A stretch of 64,000 bases of DNA from Stenopsyche tienmushanensis (Eukaryota > Arthropoda > Insecta > Trichoptera > Stenopsychidae), in assembly GCA_008973525.1 (NCBI GenBank), contig WACJ01000079.1:682001-746000 (forward strand), given 5' to 3'. The notes under the pieces are model-generated. The model was not told the origin of the DNA. It ran no database searches and saw only the letters and a program-made list of their open reading frames with translations. The position numbers and the translations under genes were made by a program. Below are positions 35,282 to 48,424 of the stretch, in pieces; within the stretch, counting starts at the first letter, position 1, and the number at the start of each line of letters is the position of its first letter.

Positions 35282-37326
35282 GTAAGCTTCACAGAGCTTT
35301 TTTTATAAATATTCAATATTTAAAAAAAAAATCTCAATAAAACATTCAAAAATATAAGAGACGTGCTTATAAGACACTCCCATTAAATGCAATAATTTTC
35401 ACTGTATTTTTATGAATTAATTTGCATAAATTCAATTTTGTATTAATATAAAACAAATACTTCCCTAATCTTAGAGCATAATTAAATATTTTTATTAGGG
35501 TCTTTATTTAATTAAATTCGAATGAATTTCCGCGACGTATAACAGGTATTAATTGGATGTAAATCGGGTTTTATATTGATTTTGACATGTTTTTGTATTA
35601 ATTTAATATCGAATTTAGCAATTATTGTTGTTTTACATTGATGAATGATTTCATAAACACTAATTTTAATTGCAAACATATGGATCTTGTTGATAATAAA
35701 TCTAATTTTTCAAACAAAATCATTCATATTATCCAGATATTTATATGATTTGATTGAAAATAACTAATATTATTAGTCTAGATAAGTCTAGAACGCAATT
35801 TGTCCAAATATTGAACCAAAAAATCGAGAAGGCCAAGTCAAAATTGTGCTAGTCTAATATCCTACAAAAATACACCTTGACCGGCTGTGGACATTTTTCG
35901 TTTTGACCTATCTGTCCGTAATAGAATTTGCATTAAAATCTGCGGCCTTATGGTAACTTTGTCTATCATTCAAGGCGATCGAAGACTTTGGACACATTCA
36001 GCATATCAATGGCACATTTCTGTCGACAATTTCTTTTCGCCGGTGCGAAATCGCGCATTTGGATGCACATTTGGACTAGTGAAAAACGACTTTGAAACAA
36101 CTACGCCGCACTGAAACAACTTTTGCCATGCCCGTTAAAATTTACTTTCTGATTATGTATGAAACTGGTCAAACGTGTTGAGCACGAACGCTGAAAAAAA
36201 CAATCAAATAAATCGAGCGTTTGATAGAAACCGGCGGTCGTGTGATTGATGATTCGTCGATATTTGAGGAATTCCATCGGGAAAAAATTGATCGACAATG
36301 CAGACGCTGTTATGATGGTTACTGATTGTGAAATCGCTCCTAATAACCGAGCTGGTCGTAACCGGTTACATTGGATCCATAAAAACTAGTTATGGGTTAA
36401 CCTAGTCGCTGCATGCATTGTCATTTAAATCCGATGGCATTTTATTGGCGAAATTTCAAGAATGCATGCTATTCGACATCTAACACATCTTATATAATTG
36501 TAAACAAAAACAAAGCTTCGTCACAAAATACATTATGTGTGTCACGAAACTATCGAGCGGAATAAATTTATAGCCACTGTCTCGCTTTGCGTTGTGTCAA
36601 ACGACAGGGACGATGCATAGGTTACATCTTACGGTTTGCACAATTGGTACTTACAATGAGGCAATATCGTTTTTTTCTAAATATCGATACTATTTATTTA
36701 CCTGGGTCACGTAGATCAATAGAATAGCTTTGGATGACGAGCCGATGTGATGTCATTGTCGTCTGATTTGAGTATCTGATGCCTGATTTGACTCTTTACA
36801 CACGAATGCCATTTTCTGAAAAAATACACAATGCGTTACAAAAACGGCTGGGATTTTACTAAATTCAAATCAATAAACAACGACAAAAAACCATTGAATG
36901 ACAATCGATTACAAAAGTCTTCCAAGTGCATACAAATCTGCAATAGAAAATACTGCACGTTGATGCATTCATATTGATGGCTTACAAAGTGAATATTCAC
37001 ACAATAAAATTCTCTGAATTTAAAATTAAATGCACATTTTACGATATTAACGAAGATTTACGATTACAAATTAAATGAATTTAAAATACTTAACAAATTA
37101 TGCGCATATAATTGACCTACATTAAATATGTATATGAAAACATGAATACATTGATTGTATGTCGTTTATTACTAAGAAGGTAAAAATCATGGACTTGAAC
37201 CGTTATTTTAATCATTTCGGTTTTCGTTCCGGTTCCACAAATTTATGTTACATCGATTCGGTTACGGTTTTCGTTCCGGTTCCGGGTGATTTATTTTTGA
37301 GCTTTTAAAATGATTTTATTTGTATT
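35282..37326. other. No gene recognised; possible intron
   Basis: If the donor at 35281 is used, this is intron. 35880-36360 is GC-richer; its translations hold pieces such as IERLIETGGRVIDD that might be a Tc1/mariner DNA-binding remnant but are too weak to call. A GGTTTTCGTTCCGGTTCC direct repeat occurs at about 37219 and 37266. Confidence 0.35.
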
Positions 37327-37426
37327 TCACTCAATAAGTTCGTAGGATTCTCAATAAGTATGTAGGATTTTTTAGCCGAAACTGCGAAGAACGACTACAA
37401 ATGAATCCTACGAACTTATTGAGTGA
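37327..37426. repeat. Fold-back repeat, 24-bp perfect arms
   Basis: CACTCAATAAGTTCGTAGGA (within 37327-37350) pairs exactly with 37403-37426. A degenerate direct copy, CTCAATAAGTATGTAGGATT, follows the left arm. The 52-bp spacer is noncoding. AAGTTCGTAGGATT resembles inner parts of mariner terminal repeats, so this may be a minimal transposon relic. Confidence 0.75.
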
Positions 37427-37589
37427 TATGTTACGTAGGGGTTATAAATTTACAATTTTTAGAGCTATCATGTAGGCGAAAAATATAATATAAATATACA
37501 AAAAAGAAGAAAAAAGTATTATCAGACGGATACAATCAAAGTAATTTTGCGTAGAAATGGAGGAATTCACATATTATCTAATATAGAAA

Positions 37590-37870
37590 AAAAAAAAAAT
37601 GTTTGTTCATATTTAATGCGCTCCCATACCGCTAATTCGATTGCAATAAAAATTTGCCCATTTATAGTTAAGAATTGCGTAAATAACATAGATATAGTTT
37701 AACATACAAAAATACAAATTTGTTTGTTCGTATTTTATGCGCTGCCATACCGTTCATTCGATTGCAATAAAACTTTGTCACCTTATTGTATGCATTTTTT
37801 CAAATAATATAAGCATAGTAAAATTAACTTACAGTAGATCTTATATATAAAAATCAATGTTTGAATGTTT
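37590..37870 (+). repeat. 120-bp tandem module, two units plus a partial third
   Basis: Equivalent GCGCTxCCATACC points lie at 37619 and 37739, 120 bp apart. A third unit starts at about 37850 and breaks off after AATGTTTGAATG. Each unit holds GTTTGTTCxTATTT, ATGCGCT, CATTCGATTGCAATAAAA and an ATAACATAGxxATAGT-like end. Confidence 0.8.
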
Positions 37871-38549
37871 TTTGGAACCATCTATTGTAAATATATTGAA
37901 AAGATGCAAAACTATTCTGCTAGCTCTAGTCTATTCAATCCCTGAGTAATGAAGCTTTTATAATATGGTACAAGTGATGAGAATATGAATCCTTTCCATT
38001 AATAGATTTTAAAGAGGCCATAAAATGAATTATGCTTCAATGCTTAATATAATACAGGCGTAAAATATCAAATGTTCGATACAAATATTTTTGAATACCC
38101 GGGAAGATCGCGATTTACACGCGGAAATCCTGCAAAAATTAAAGCATGACGTGAAAATACATTTTTAGCTCCTGAAGGCTCAATTAATAATATTTTCTGT
38201 TGTATCATCACAGTAAGATTACTTCTAGTTTTGCAATTTTTCGCCATTGTAATATTCAATATCGATAAGTATATTGGCCTTTAAATGCTATGCGAAGTAA
38301 ATGACATTCGTATGTATGACATTTATCAATCATTTGAGAAGTTCCTTCCGTATTTTACAATGTCATAATCAAATATCGAATATAATGCAAAAATATTAGA
38401 TAAATGTCAATATTTAATTTCGGCAAACGATAGTTTTAAGCCCAGGAACGTGTCAATTTGCGATGCAATTGAGTATGACAATTACAAGGTTTTCTGAAGA
38501 TCCATAAAATTATAATACAACGAACTTTACTTTACACCTAAACAATTGT
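37871..38549. other. No gene recognised
   Basis: AT-rich DNA without supported features. Confidence 0.5.
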
Positions 38550-38553
38550 TTAA

Positions 38554-39170
38554 CACATTAACAGCGGGATAAGAGAAAATTCATTCATAAAGTTTACTTA
38601 TTTGCTAAAATTTATCATTTTCGATATATATAGCCATAATGTTAATCGGATTGCAATAAAATTTCGTTCACTTATTGCTAAAAATTTTGCAAGTAACATA
38701 GGCATAGTCTAATATATAAAAAAATAATGTTTGTTTGTTCGTATTGAATGCGCTGCCATACCGTTCATTCGATTGAGATAAAACTTTGTCAACTTATTGT
38801 TTGTACTTTTTTAAATAATATAGGTATAGTACTAACAACTTACAGTAGATTTTATATAAAAAAATTAATGTTTGTATGTTTGTTTATATTTATAATAAAA
38901 CCAAAAAACGATATTTTTAGAATTATTACTTCTGTGGTGGCAACGCGCTGGGTATTGGCTAATTTAAAATATTAATTTACACTTTTGTTAAGTGTTTTAA
39001 GAGTGTATTTTTTTGTATTTTGGTGCTTATGGGTCTGCAAATATTGTAGAATACACATCAAAAAAATTGTTAAGATTTGTTTAAAACTTCGAAAGTTACG
39101 TATATTTTTCGTCATAAATCGTCTGTGCTAGAGCATATACGGTCCGCGCAAATAGCCCGGCGATAATGTG
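38554..39170. mobile_element. Possible TTAA-flanked element carrying the 120-bp module
   Basis: TTAA lies outside both ends (38550-38553 and 39171-39174). The ends are CACATTAACAGCGGG and, reverse-complemented, CACATTATCGCCGGG. This is a style close to the MITE at 23280 (CACATTCCCGTCGGG). The repeats are short and imperfect, so the call is tentative. The interior is the 120-bp module plus AT-rich DNA. Confidence 0.45.
38600..38885 (+). repeat. 120-bp tandem module, about two and a half units
   Basis: Equivalent points at about 38633 and 38752 are about 119 bp apart. The last part, TTAATGTTTGTATGTTTGTT, starts another unit. The order of motifs is the same as at 37590. Confidence 0.75.
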
Positions 39171-39174
39171 TTAA

Positions 39175-41012
39175 AGTATGATCTATGGACGATGAATTTG
39201 CGTAGCCATGGCTGCCGATGTTTGATTAAGAAGGCTATTGCACATGTACAATTCCATAGAATTTTATATTGGAAAGTTTGATCATATCCAGTCCTTTTTA
39301 TTTTCCAAACGATTGCTATTATATGCACGTGTTTCTCATTTAGCAGTTAATTGTTTCTATACGTTCATCATGCAAATTGATATTGCATGCACGTATATGA
39401 TAATCCCAATGGGTTTGTCCGAAAGCAGCAGCTTCACAATGTATTTTATCTTTGTTCTTAAATTTTTTCTTATGGCTTTTGTGCGAAAACAAATCAATTT
39501 GTATGCCATTGTATGCTAATTGGCTTAAAATCAAACGCACATCGATACAAATAATATTTCCTCAACTCGTCCAATTATGATTTTTTTACATCAAATCCCC
39601 ATGAAGTACATATTGGATGATTATTTTGCATAAAAAATAAATGTTCATATTTTAATTTGCTTCCGTTTTTGTGACCTCCGATGTTCATCATTCCACAAAT
39701 GAACACAAAATAAGACATTGTAAATATTTAATGTTTTTTTCCAACAGACGCTAATGATCATCACCTTTGAATTTGCATGCCAACACAATAACATAATTAT
39801 GTCGTTCAATCACCATAGCATTTGTCATATTAATTTCATAATGTCGAGTACAATTTGTTATGATTGCGTATAAATCCGCGATTATTTCAGTTAGATACTT
39901 TGTATCAATAAGCTTTCGTGAATTTGGGCCGCCATTTAATCGGCTGTACGCGTCCGCCATCTGTTGGTGACTGCGACGATGCACACAATCGCATCGATGC
40001 ATAAATTATGAACTTGAGCACATTTAAAGCGCGATTTTTACGAAGAATTGAAGCGTTCAAACGACGATTCGAATGATATTAAATTTATCCGATCGCGTAA
40101 TAAAACATGACACGATGTTGCATAATTCGACTGGGAGAATAATTGAGCTCACACTCTAACAACTTTGATTCATGACTCTATGTAATTAAGTCTACTATTA
40201 TAATAACGGAACAAGCCAAGCGAATGATTGCGGGTTAGTGAAAATACTAAAATGACGACATCAGGAGACGGGGCTTTCCAAATTTCCACATTGTCGATTC
40301 ATACCCTTTGATACATTCGATCCGATGCTAAATCGGGGTCCTTCCGAGCTGCTTCTATTTTTGTCGTGAAAAGGGAAATTGAAACGTCAGGGCGTGAAGA
40401 AGCATCACACCCGACGACGAAAGGCACTGTTAGAAAAACACTGTTTGCATTATTGTCAAGATGATTGAGCACACGGGTCCGTGGTCAATGACATATGGAC
40501 ACCCGGCATTGTTCTGACGTAAAAAGTAATCCAAGAGGCGGCCATTCAATCCTGGGACTATTGTGAGATCGCCCGATGGAATCCATCCAGGGGTGATAAG
40601 CACTCGAAGCGTCCAAATTTCAATCAGTTCCACCTCTATCAAAAATTGACATCAGCACTATTTTTTACATCCAGCTCCGAAGCGAAAAAATGTTCCAGAT
40701 GATGTATTTTTAGAAAGATAAATCGATTCCCTAAAGATAGAAAACAATCTGATAAAATGTCCGATATAACAAATTTAACGAACGCCGATGATCGACTGCC
40801 ATCTAGCGGGCAGTGATTAATCAAATCTATTTTATTATAATTTGATTTGATATCAAAATATGTGGGATGTATAATATAAATTAACATTAGTGTTATGTAA
40901 TTATTTGTAAAAAAATGAATATGCTCGTTAGATGAAAAAAAAAAAAATAATAATGTGATCATATGGTTACGCTCGTCTTAAATGGAAATGCTTACTAACT
41001 TATATATATTTA
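39175..41012. other. No gene recognised; GC-richer parts at 39880-40010 and 40250-40640
   Basis: These parts lack transposon signatures. The frame at 40430-40642 (-) begins MIEVELIEIWTLRVLITPGW but is not recognised and has no clear splice sites. The remaining DNA is AT-rich. Confidence 0.4.
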
Positions 41013-41935
41013 CAGGGTGCTTTGCATATGGTCCGACAATTTTTTTTTTGGGGCTAAAGGAGTCTTTTGCTACGTTTTACGCATAGACCCTATGTCCTTA
41101 ATGTCAGGGTCGTCGAAATATATTTTTTATAAAATTTTGAAAAAATACCAAAAAATACTGTTTTAAATCGTCATAATTTTTTGACATGCGGTTATTGCAA
41201 AATTCATTAAACTAAAATAGAACTTAGTTTAGCTTTAAATAGTGACTGATAAAATTCCTTTCTGATGAGACACGGACTAAAACTCGCCAAATTTCCGATT
41301 TTCCGACAAATTATTTATTTCCGTCGCTGCAGATGAATACTTATGTACTATAATACTTTGATGTGATTCGTAATTATATTGCGGAGGAATACAAAAATTT
41401 TGAACCCCGTATCTATTATATTTCATATCGATAATCCCATTATTAGAGACGAGGTGTAGTAAATATTATATATCACCGGTAGGGATGGTTAATATAACAA
41501 TTTGAAAAACATATACGTACTGTATATATGTATACTTAGATTAGACAGATACTGCCCCTGGGCGTCGCCTAAGCTCGTCAATTAGTAGTTACGCCACTGT
41601 TTCCAAGCGTCCAGATTTCGGCGGGAATGTCTCGATTTAGTAGCCTTTATCGTGCTGGTGATGCATACAATTTCTATTCCGAAAAATTTCAATCCCCAAT
41701 TCTTCGGGAATACGTTTACTAATCTCGGGAATCATGGATTAAGGAGTCATGGCGTCATGGTTAAGACGGTGATTAGGATCTCTTTTGTGGGCACCTCTGT
41801 CGTATAAATTAATTTATTTGCACGTCCCTAGACAAAGAAATTCAGTGGTGTCAGATCTTGAAACAGTGCGAGTCATGGAATAGGGCACGTCTCCAGCTCA
41901 AGAAATCCACTGGTGTCAGATCTGATTTTTTTTAA
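41013..41935 (-). mobile_element. T1 element with two 65-bp units, split by a hAT MITE
   Basis: The terminus GGGTGCTTTGCATATGGTCC, then CGACAATTTT, is the best preserved in the window. It continues into CATAGACCCTATGTCCTTAA, the inner motif of the 12293 copy. At the other side two minus-oriented 65-bp units (equivalent points 41847 and 41912) are preceded, in coding direction, by nothing and followed by a remnant like VYTTEV near 41800. The 41272-41737 repeat E copy lies between. The second terminus is not seen. Confidence 0.65.
41272..41737 (-). mobile_element. hAT-like MITE repeat E, second copy
   Basis: It matches the interior of 26476-27173 in inverse orientation over about 460 bp, including GACACGGACTAAAACTCGCC, CGTCGCTGCAGATGAAT and GTCTCGATTTAGTAGCC. 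Its termini are degraded. It sits inside a T1 element and so moved later than it. Confidence 0.8.
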
Positions 41936-44523
41936 ATTTTAAAGACCTAGCTCACGATATTCCTCGGGAAAATTTCATGTATTTTAATGAATTATATTTA
42001 TAAGGGATTTTGAATCGTATCTTATCTAAATTTGATCTGCACACATTGAAAATGATTAGACCGATTTAAGAATAGAACAAACAGACATACATTTATTTTT
42101 ATGTTTGTAAATTTAATTTATAAAATCATGCTGTGAATTGATGCTCATTAGATGCTGTGTAATTTAGGGGATGCCGCGTTAAAACTGTGCAAAGCTTATA
42201 ACCACCGCAATTTGTAATTTTCTCCCGCAACTATTAATTAGGAATTTAATTAATTGTTACATCGTTATTGGTAACACTAAATGAGACCTCAATTCTGTTT
42301 GTAGCTTGCGGTTTGGAATGTTCTAATATTTAATTAATTGCTTCATCCCCTTATTTATGAAAGAGATAAAAATTGATTGGAGCGCGCCGAAGGGTTGTTT
42401 AATTAACAGAAGGGATAATTGATTGGCGATATAAATATGTCCGATTGTTAAAGCGTTTTGCTTCTTGCTGGTCTATCCGAAGGACAAATAAGTCCCACAA
42501 AGGGGAAGGATAATACGCGGTGGAAAAAAAGTATCGGAAAAGCTGCTGGCATATTTTCCCGGAGGAATGGAAGCGTTGCGAAAGGATCGTCCCAGATGTG
42601 AAAATATGCGTAAAAAATACGCTGTGGTGAGGATATTCCGCTTGTTTTTACGTTATTTAATGTATGCTTAGAAAACGAGGATCTTATTCGCGTCGTTTCG
42701 AAGGTGGATTTTATGAATACGATCGTAAATTTATAATGAATGAAGATTGAGCCTAAAATGATATCCTTTATCAAGTTTTCATTGTTAGCCTGTATCGGAA
42801 AATGCGCCAAGTGTACACGACAAAGGTCGAACAAATCGGAAAATTATTTCGCTTCCGCACGCGGATATATTTTTTGCCACGTGAAGATTTATCTGAAGCG
42901 GATTGTGCTCAAGGCTTTGTAATATAAGGAATACCGGAATTTGATGCAAAATTGTATAAAATCTGTCGACAAGTGAAATCTGATATCGCCAAAGGTCATC
43001 TGTCGTCGTGTTTGCATATTAAGTGTACATGGCTGGATATTTTGTATTCTTATCAAATTGTAGATATACATTCGTGGACTTATAAGGGGGGTGATTGTAT
43101 GGTGATCAAAAATCGTTGGGCAAGTCCCGGGATGATGACTCTGAGAAAGGATTGCGTCCATTACTCCTGGACGAGATGAATAATTAATCGGCTCTCCGCG
43201 GATGCGGTCAGGTTTTTTCCGCACTAATTTGTATTCTACGTTTTCACGTTCAGAGAAAAAACACTTTTTTTTGTACGATGGACGAATACGAGCTCAAACC
43301 GGAGTCACGTTCTTCGCATAAACACAATAAGGGACAGACAATGACGTCTAGTCGTCACGACTGACGTCACTCCTCAAACAATGGAACATTTCTGTAAGAT
43401 ACTCACGAGTCAAAATCGCAATAATCCTGGGAATTTGCTTTCATTCTTGAATGCTAATCATGCGGTTAAATTGTTTATTTTGTGCAATGCATCCCTGATT
43501 GCACGCTGATTAATTAAAAATTACCACTTGATACCAAAAGGGGAATATTGCGTCTTTGGACGAAATAAATCGTCTTACGACCCAATATCAATATGACAGA
43601 TCAAACAAAATGGCGCCAATATAAAAACTTTACTATAAATATTATTTATATACTATATATATATATTTATTAATTATTAATCAAGTAATTGAATAATATA
43701 TCGTGGAAGTGGAAAGTTTATCCGCGCCATAACACTGAGGTGAACGTCTTGTAAGTTTGAGGTTATGGAAGCCAAGGCTCTCATTAAGGTTAAGGTTAGC
43801 TTATACATTACGAATACTGTTACTTACTTTTTATGCAATTCAATATCAAAGGTGAACGTCCGCAGAAGACTCGCTTTCCTCAGCCAGAGGCTAAATTATA
43901 ATAATATTGCGATTTGAGTTTCCAAATTGTACACACATATTTCTCATTTTGTAAGAACGCGCCTTATAAATATTAAGCTGCAGTATATTAATGCAAATCA
44001 TAATATAAAAATTCATTTTCTGAGATATCACGTTGATATAAATTACATTAAAAATAATGGTATTGCCATTTAAAAAAAATGTTGAAAATTACTTGATTCC
44101 ACTTTTGACATTGACATTACATTGACACTTTCTTGGTGGTTTATTTGCTGTATTTTCACTTTACACAATTGAAATTGTTAGCTAAAAAAATAAGCTGTGT
44201 TTGTGTTATATGTAATAAAATAGGCAAGCATCTGAATGGCACACATAGCAGAGGCGGCACGGCGCATGCGCGTAGCGTCTATTATGTATACAACGGACAT
44301 GAATCAGGCCAATTTACTTATTATTTATTCGCTTTAATGCCTACGTGGTAAATTATTTAACATTTTGAGAGTAAATCATAGATGAAATTATTTGTTATAT
44401 CGTTAAATGTCACCCAAAAATTCAATATAACCACATAAGTGCAAACGGGGGAATTCTAGTCTAGAATTTTGAAGAAATCGATTTAATTGTGTAAAATGTG
44501 ATGTGGCTCGCAAATTTTCGTTA
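41936..44523. other. No gene recognised; regulatory-type motifs near 43369 and 44262
   Basis: 42430-43250 is mildly GC-richer with several frames of 60-128 codons on both strands, none recognised. A CRE-type palindrome TGACGTCA occurs at about 43369, a GGCGCC near 43613 and GCGCATGCGC (NRF-1/ewg-like) at 44262-44271. There is no supported exon next to them. Confidence 0.35.
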
Positions 44524-45135
44524 GGACGTATATTTACGTCCCGCCCACCTGGCGTGCGTTCATATTATTAATTTATTTTAACGGTGCTCAGAATTTATAA
44601 AAATATCAATGCATTTTTAAAAATTTATTTAGATACATAAACATATAGAGAAGTTAACAAATACAAAGTTTAAAAAAATAAAATACATCCATACATAAAT
44701 TCAAAACTCAACTTCTGTGTGATATATTTTGAAACAGTTATTGATACGTAGTGCTACCTCATAATCGGGATACCAGTATGTAGATTATTTCCCTTTTTTG
44801 TAATAAATTCGTCATTTCCTGGCTTCAGTTCCCTTTAATTTGTTCTTTGAAAAAGCCTTTTAACTAATGCTGTTTTTAGATGGCATGTTGTCTGAACTGA
44901 GTATCAATATATCTTTTTTGTACTTCCATTTTAAAACTATAAGTTCACCTTTGAATTTTACCTTATGCTACTAGTCACCGTTTACTAAGTACACGTCCAA
45001 CACAATAAAGAAATGACATATTCGTTAAACAAAAAAAAGTCCCGCCTGCTGTAGGACTCAACATATATTTCTAGGACGTATATATACGTCATAACCAATT
45101 TTGATGCAGTTCACGTTGGACGTATATATACGTCC
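44524..45135 (-). mobile_element. piggyBac-like remnant with GGACGTATATATACGTCC palindromes
   Basis: The 18-bp palindrome occurs at 44524-44541 (one substitution), 45074-45090 (last base changed) and 45118-45135. The first and third copies are followed by the same (C/T)GCCCAC. The piggyBac transposase relic lies between them. Such palindromes may be subterminal binding repeats; terminal TTAA ends were not identified. Confidence 0.5.
44720..45025 (-). pseudogene. piggyBac transposase relic, C-terminal half of catalytic domain
   Basis: Minus-strand translation gives VKFKGELIVLKWKYKKDI, then LILSSDNMP, and further on YPDYEVALRINNCFK. In piggyBac transposases the block KxKKGEx-LKWKDKRDVxMLST precedes the P-x-x-V-x-x-YN-MGGVD segment. 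The match to KGE---LKWK-K-DIL-LS is good, with stops between the pieces. Nothing of the first two catalytic aspartates is readable. Confidence 0.65.
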
Positions 45136-48100
45136 TGCCCACTTATAAGATTAAGCTAAGAACTATACGAATATCTTTACTTATCAAAATCAATTTTTTG
45201 TTAATTGAAGCACTGTAAGCATTGTAAATTGTAATGAATTACTCCCTCTTATTACAAAATAAATTGAATAATCCAGATGATTCTTTAATAAAAGCGATAG
45301 CAAATAGCCATATTTATAAAATACTTTCCGATACATTAGATGTAAATCAGTAGAGTTATCGTAATCGAATTCATCCGAGGCTGATTCGATTTTTTCGTTT
45401 TTAAGAATAATTCAACATGATTTAAACTAAGGGATATAGATTTTTGGAGTTGTTTGTAACTATTAATGTTTATTCATACATTTCAAAAAAATCATTTCAA
45501 TGTGAAAATTTATATGCTATTGATGCTGGCTAGATGGCTTTTTGGTTCATTGTTTAAGCTGTTGAAATCTTCAATTAACTGATTTTATTCATCTCTTCTT
45601 AGGGAAATTTTTCATTGGAATAGCTTTCCTATTGTTCTTGATTAAAATAATTTTGATTAGTTAGCAATATTACCTTATAAATAATGATACAAGCATATGA
45701 TGATATGGTTTATTATGCTATATCTATTGTATACGATGACAATTATGTGTCATAATAAAGTCATTTGCTTAACATTCGTAATGGCTGGAATATGTCAAAG
45801 TCATGGAACTTAGCAGAAGACACGCGAGTCACGTCGAACGATGATTCAATCTATAACCTTACACTTTGACATAATTTATGGCAGGAACATACATTAAATA
45901 TTTAATTCTATGTTTTCATTGAATTATTGAAACTCATTTTTATGTAATAGTATTATGAAGTTGAGGCCAAATATTCCAATTTATGGGACATTTAAAATTC
46001 AACCTCGAATTTAGCTTTTACGCCTCCGATTTCCGTTCAATTAAATTCATTCACGCATTGCTATGACAATGATTTTGATGAATTGTCCCATTGTTATAGC
46101 AAAACGTGCGTAGGTATTGGCGCAATGTTTATATCATGCCCGTGTAATAAGAATCGGTTTGCTTCCGGGATTTTTCTGGTGGCTCTCCCCATTTGAAGCA
46201 TCGAAATGTCGACTCCCCCCTCAATTATAGTCTTAAAACTCTGAATATAGGGAGCGTGCGTGCGCAAATAGAGGCACAAAGAAATTGAAATGTCAAGACG
46301 TCCAATTAGCCGATGAAGATCTGAATGGGAAAATGTTAAACAAAGTGAATGAAAAAGAAAACAGAAATGAAAGCCTCACTTACGGAATACTTTACAAAGC
46401 GGGAAGGCTTAATGCCGAGTGTAAAGAGAGCGACGTAACAATGCGTACACACAGCTCCGAGGAAAACGCTCCTGGAAAATCTTCCGGAAAATCTGCTGGA
46501 AAATCTCAATTGAAAATTTGAGTTACAAATGTTTGACGTCAAGCCGTCATTAAAATTCGACCCGAAGCTCTCGGAGGCGTTCAATTTGCGTGCGGATTTT
46601 CGAATTACAGAACTATGCGTATTCGCGAATGCAAATTGCTTTGATCACATTTCAACGCTTGAATTCTAAAGTGGCATTAGTCATTGACAACGATTTCCAG
46701 ATAGGGTTTGCGAGTACATACATATTATGTAAAATCATATTCCGATTCGACTTACTCATCAATAAAAAAGATCGATATATATGGTGAATAAAGAAGATGT
46801 GGAAACACTTCCCAGTTTAATTCCAGTGAAGCAGAATCGTCTTGTGTCAAAACTTCTCTTTGTCGACGATAAACTTGTGCAGTTATAATTTCTACCAGTT
46901 CATAATGAATTAATCCCCGCTTACTTTACCATATGCACAAGGTACCTTTTTTATAGTCAATCCTGGCTTGGGGTTGGAATTGGAGTTTCTTTTAAAGTCA
47001 TTAATTTTTTGTTCTATATTATCGTAAATGAGTCTTTTATCATGGTTTTTTCGATAAGTTTTAAATGCGTTTGCACAGTGATCCATGGGTATCTCAGTCT
47101 TTGCAATAACTCCTGATTTATTTGCCGTAGATCTGACTCGATTAAGGATTTTATTGCATCAATCTCGAAATTTGAAAATCGTTTAGTTCTCAATTAACAT
47201 TTTAAGCTTCTCTAGAAGGAAATCGGAAGGAATCTGGATTTTTTAACAAAAATCTTATCTCAAAATACGCGAATATTTTTGGATCCCCCTAATATACATT
47301 TTGTTGTTGCTATTTATTTTCATTTTTATAAATAAAGAGCATTTATTTGGAGTTGAACATCTCATTATATTAGCTCCTTTTCTTAAATGTTCTATATATT
47401 TATCTGAAATATCTTATCCTAATTGGAATACAAAATATCTCATTACTTTATACAAAACCCAAGCGATTGTTACAGTTAAATCTAAGATATTATACAAGTA
47501 CATGATCTACGGCATTTAATTTTTTTTACTATGTTTACTCATCATTTAATCAGGTATTGGCAGTATTTAGTTTGACATACGGTTAAGTATGAAAACTCAT
47601 CATAATTTCATATCACAAACAAATCATATTCTAGTTTATAAAGCTTATTTGACTGCTTTCAATTAATTTCATACTGTTACAAAACCAAATTTATTCTCAT
47701 TCAGGCTTTGCTCGTTTTTTTAAGCTCAAACGACAATATCTTAGAATTTCTATGAATCAATTTTGGTGAATCATCTTCTATTGGTATTGTTAATATTTTC
47801 GTTTTAATCATCAGAATTTGCGGAACAATTAGCATATTTGATATTAATTTCATCATGCCTTTAAAATGTTGTAGATATTTGCATATCTGTAAAATTAATT
47901 AATATTAAATTATGCCAAAGCTAAAGTTTTTTGCAACAAACTGTTCTTTGAATTCCTGTCATATTTAGACAAATAATAAACAAGAATAATACAACATTAA
48001 ATTTATAGTCTCTCATAAACATAAAATTTATTATGTAACATTGACATTGTCAACATGCAATTCTTGAACAACAATGATCCATTGATTTTATATGCATTTT

Positions 48101-48424
48101 TCCAACATTTCATATATTCTTAGAACAACTACAAAGATTAATTCATTCTTATTTGATGTGCAATTTCAATAAGTACATTATAAAATCAAACATAAAATTT
48201 CATATAACTATTAGATGTTAAATAATAAAATATTTGCATAAAAACCAATAGTGAATAATAGTGAAGTACAGTACACTATCGATTATCTGTACCACTGCTG
48301 GGGAGGAAGAGCACGGATAACCGAATAACATGAATAATCCGAATCTTCAAATGTTTACTTAGTTTCGATTTTAGTATCATATTTATATTACAAATTTTTG
48401 CTTCATAATTTTAATACTTAATAA
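45136..48424. other. No gene recognised
   Basis: AT-rich. 46090-46620 is GC-richer and has overlapping frames on both strands (78 and 82 codons). One contains the repeat GKSSGKSAGKSQ, but no splice sites or family support either frame. A GTAAGTGAGG donor-like site on the minus strand near 46381 has no convincing exon. Confidence 0.45.

Noticed and set aside
36150..36360. Possible transposase N-terminal helix-turn-helix (IERLIETGGRVIDD)
   Set aside because: Only a short resemblance to xRLxETGSV-type segments; the downstream sequence does not continue as any transposase I know.
42448..42834. 128-codon minus-strand frame
   Set aside because: It reads like random translation, with an overlapping plus frame and no signals at either end.
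43369..44271. CRE, GGCGCC and GCGCATGCGC motifs as a promoter
   Set aside because: The motifs are scattered over about 900 bp without a GC-rich core, start site or exon, so a promoter call is not supported.
46336..46584. Minus-strand exon ending at a GTAAGTGAGG donor
   Set aside because: The translated sequence is Ser/Phe-rich without any family match and no acceptor was found; the plus strand is equally open.
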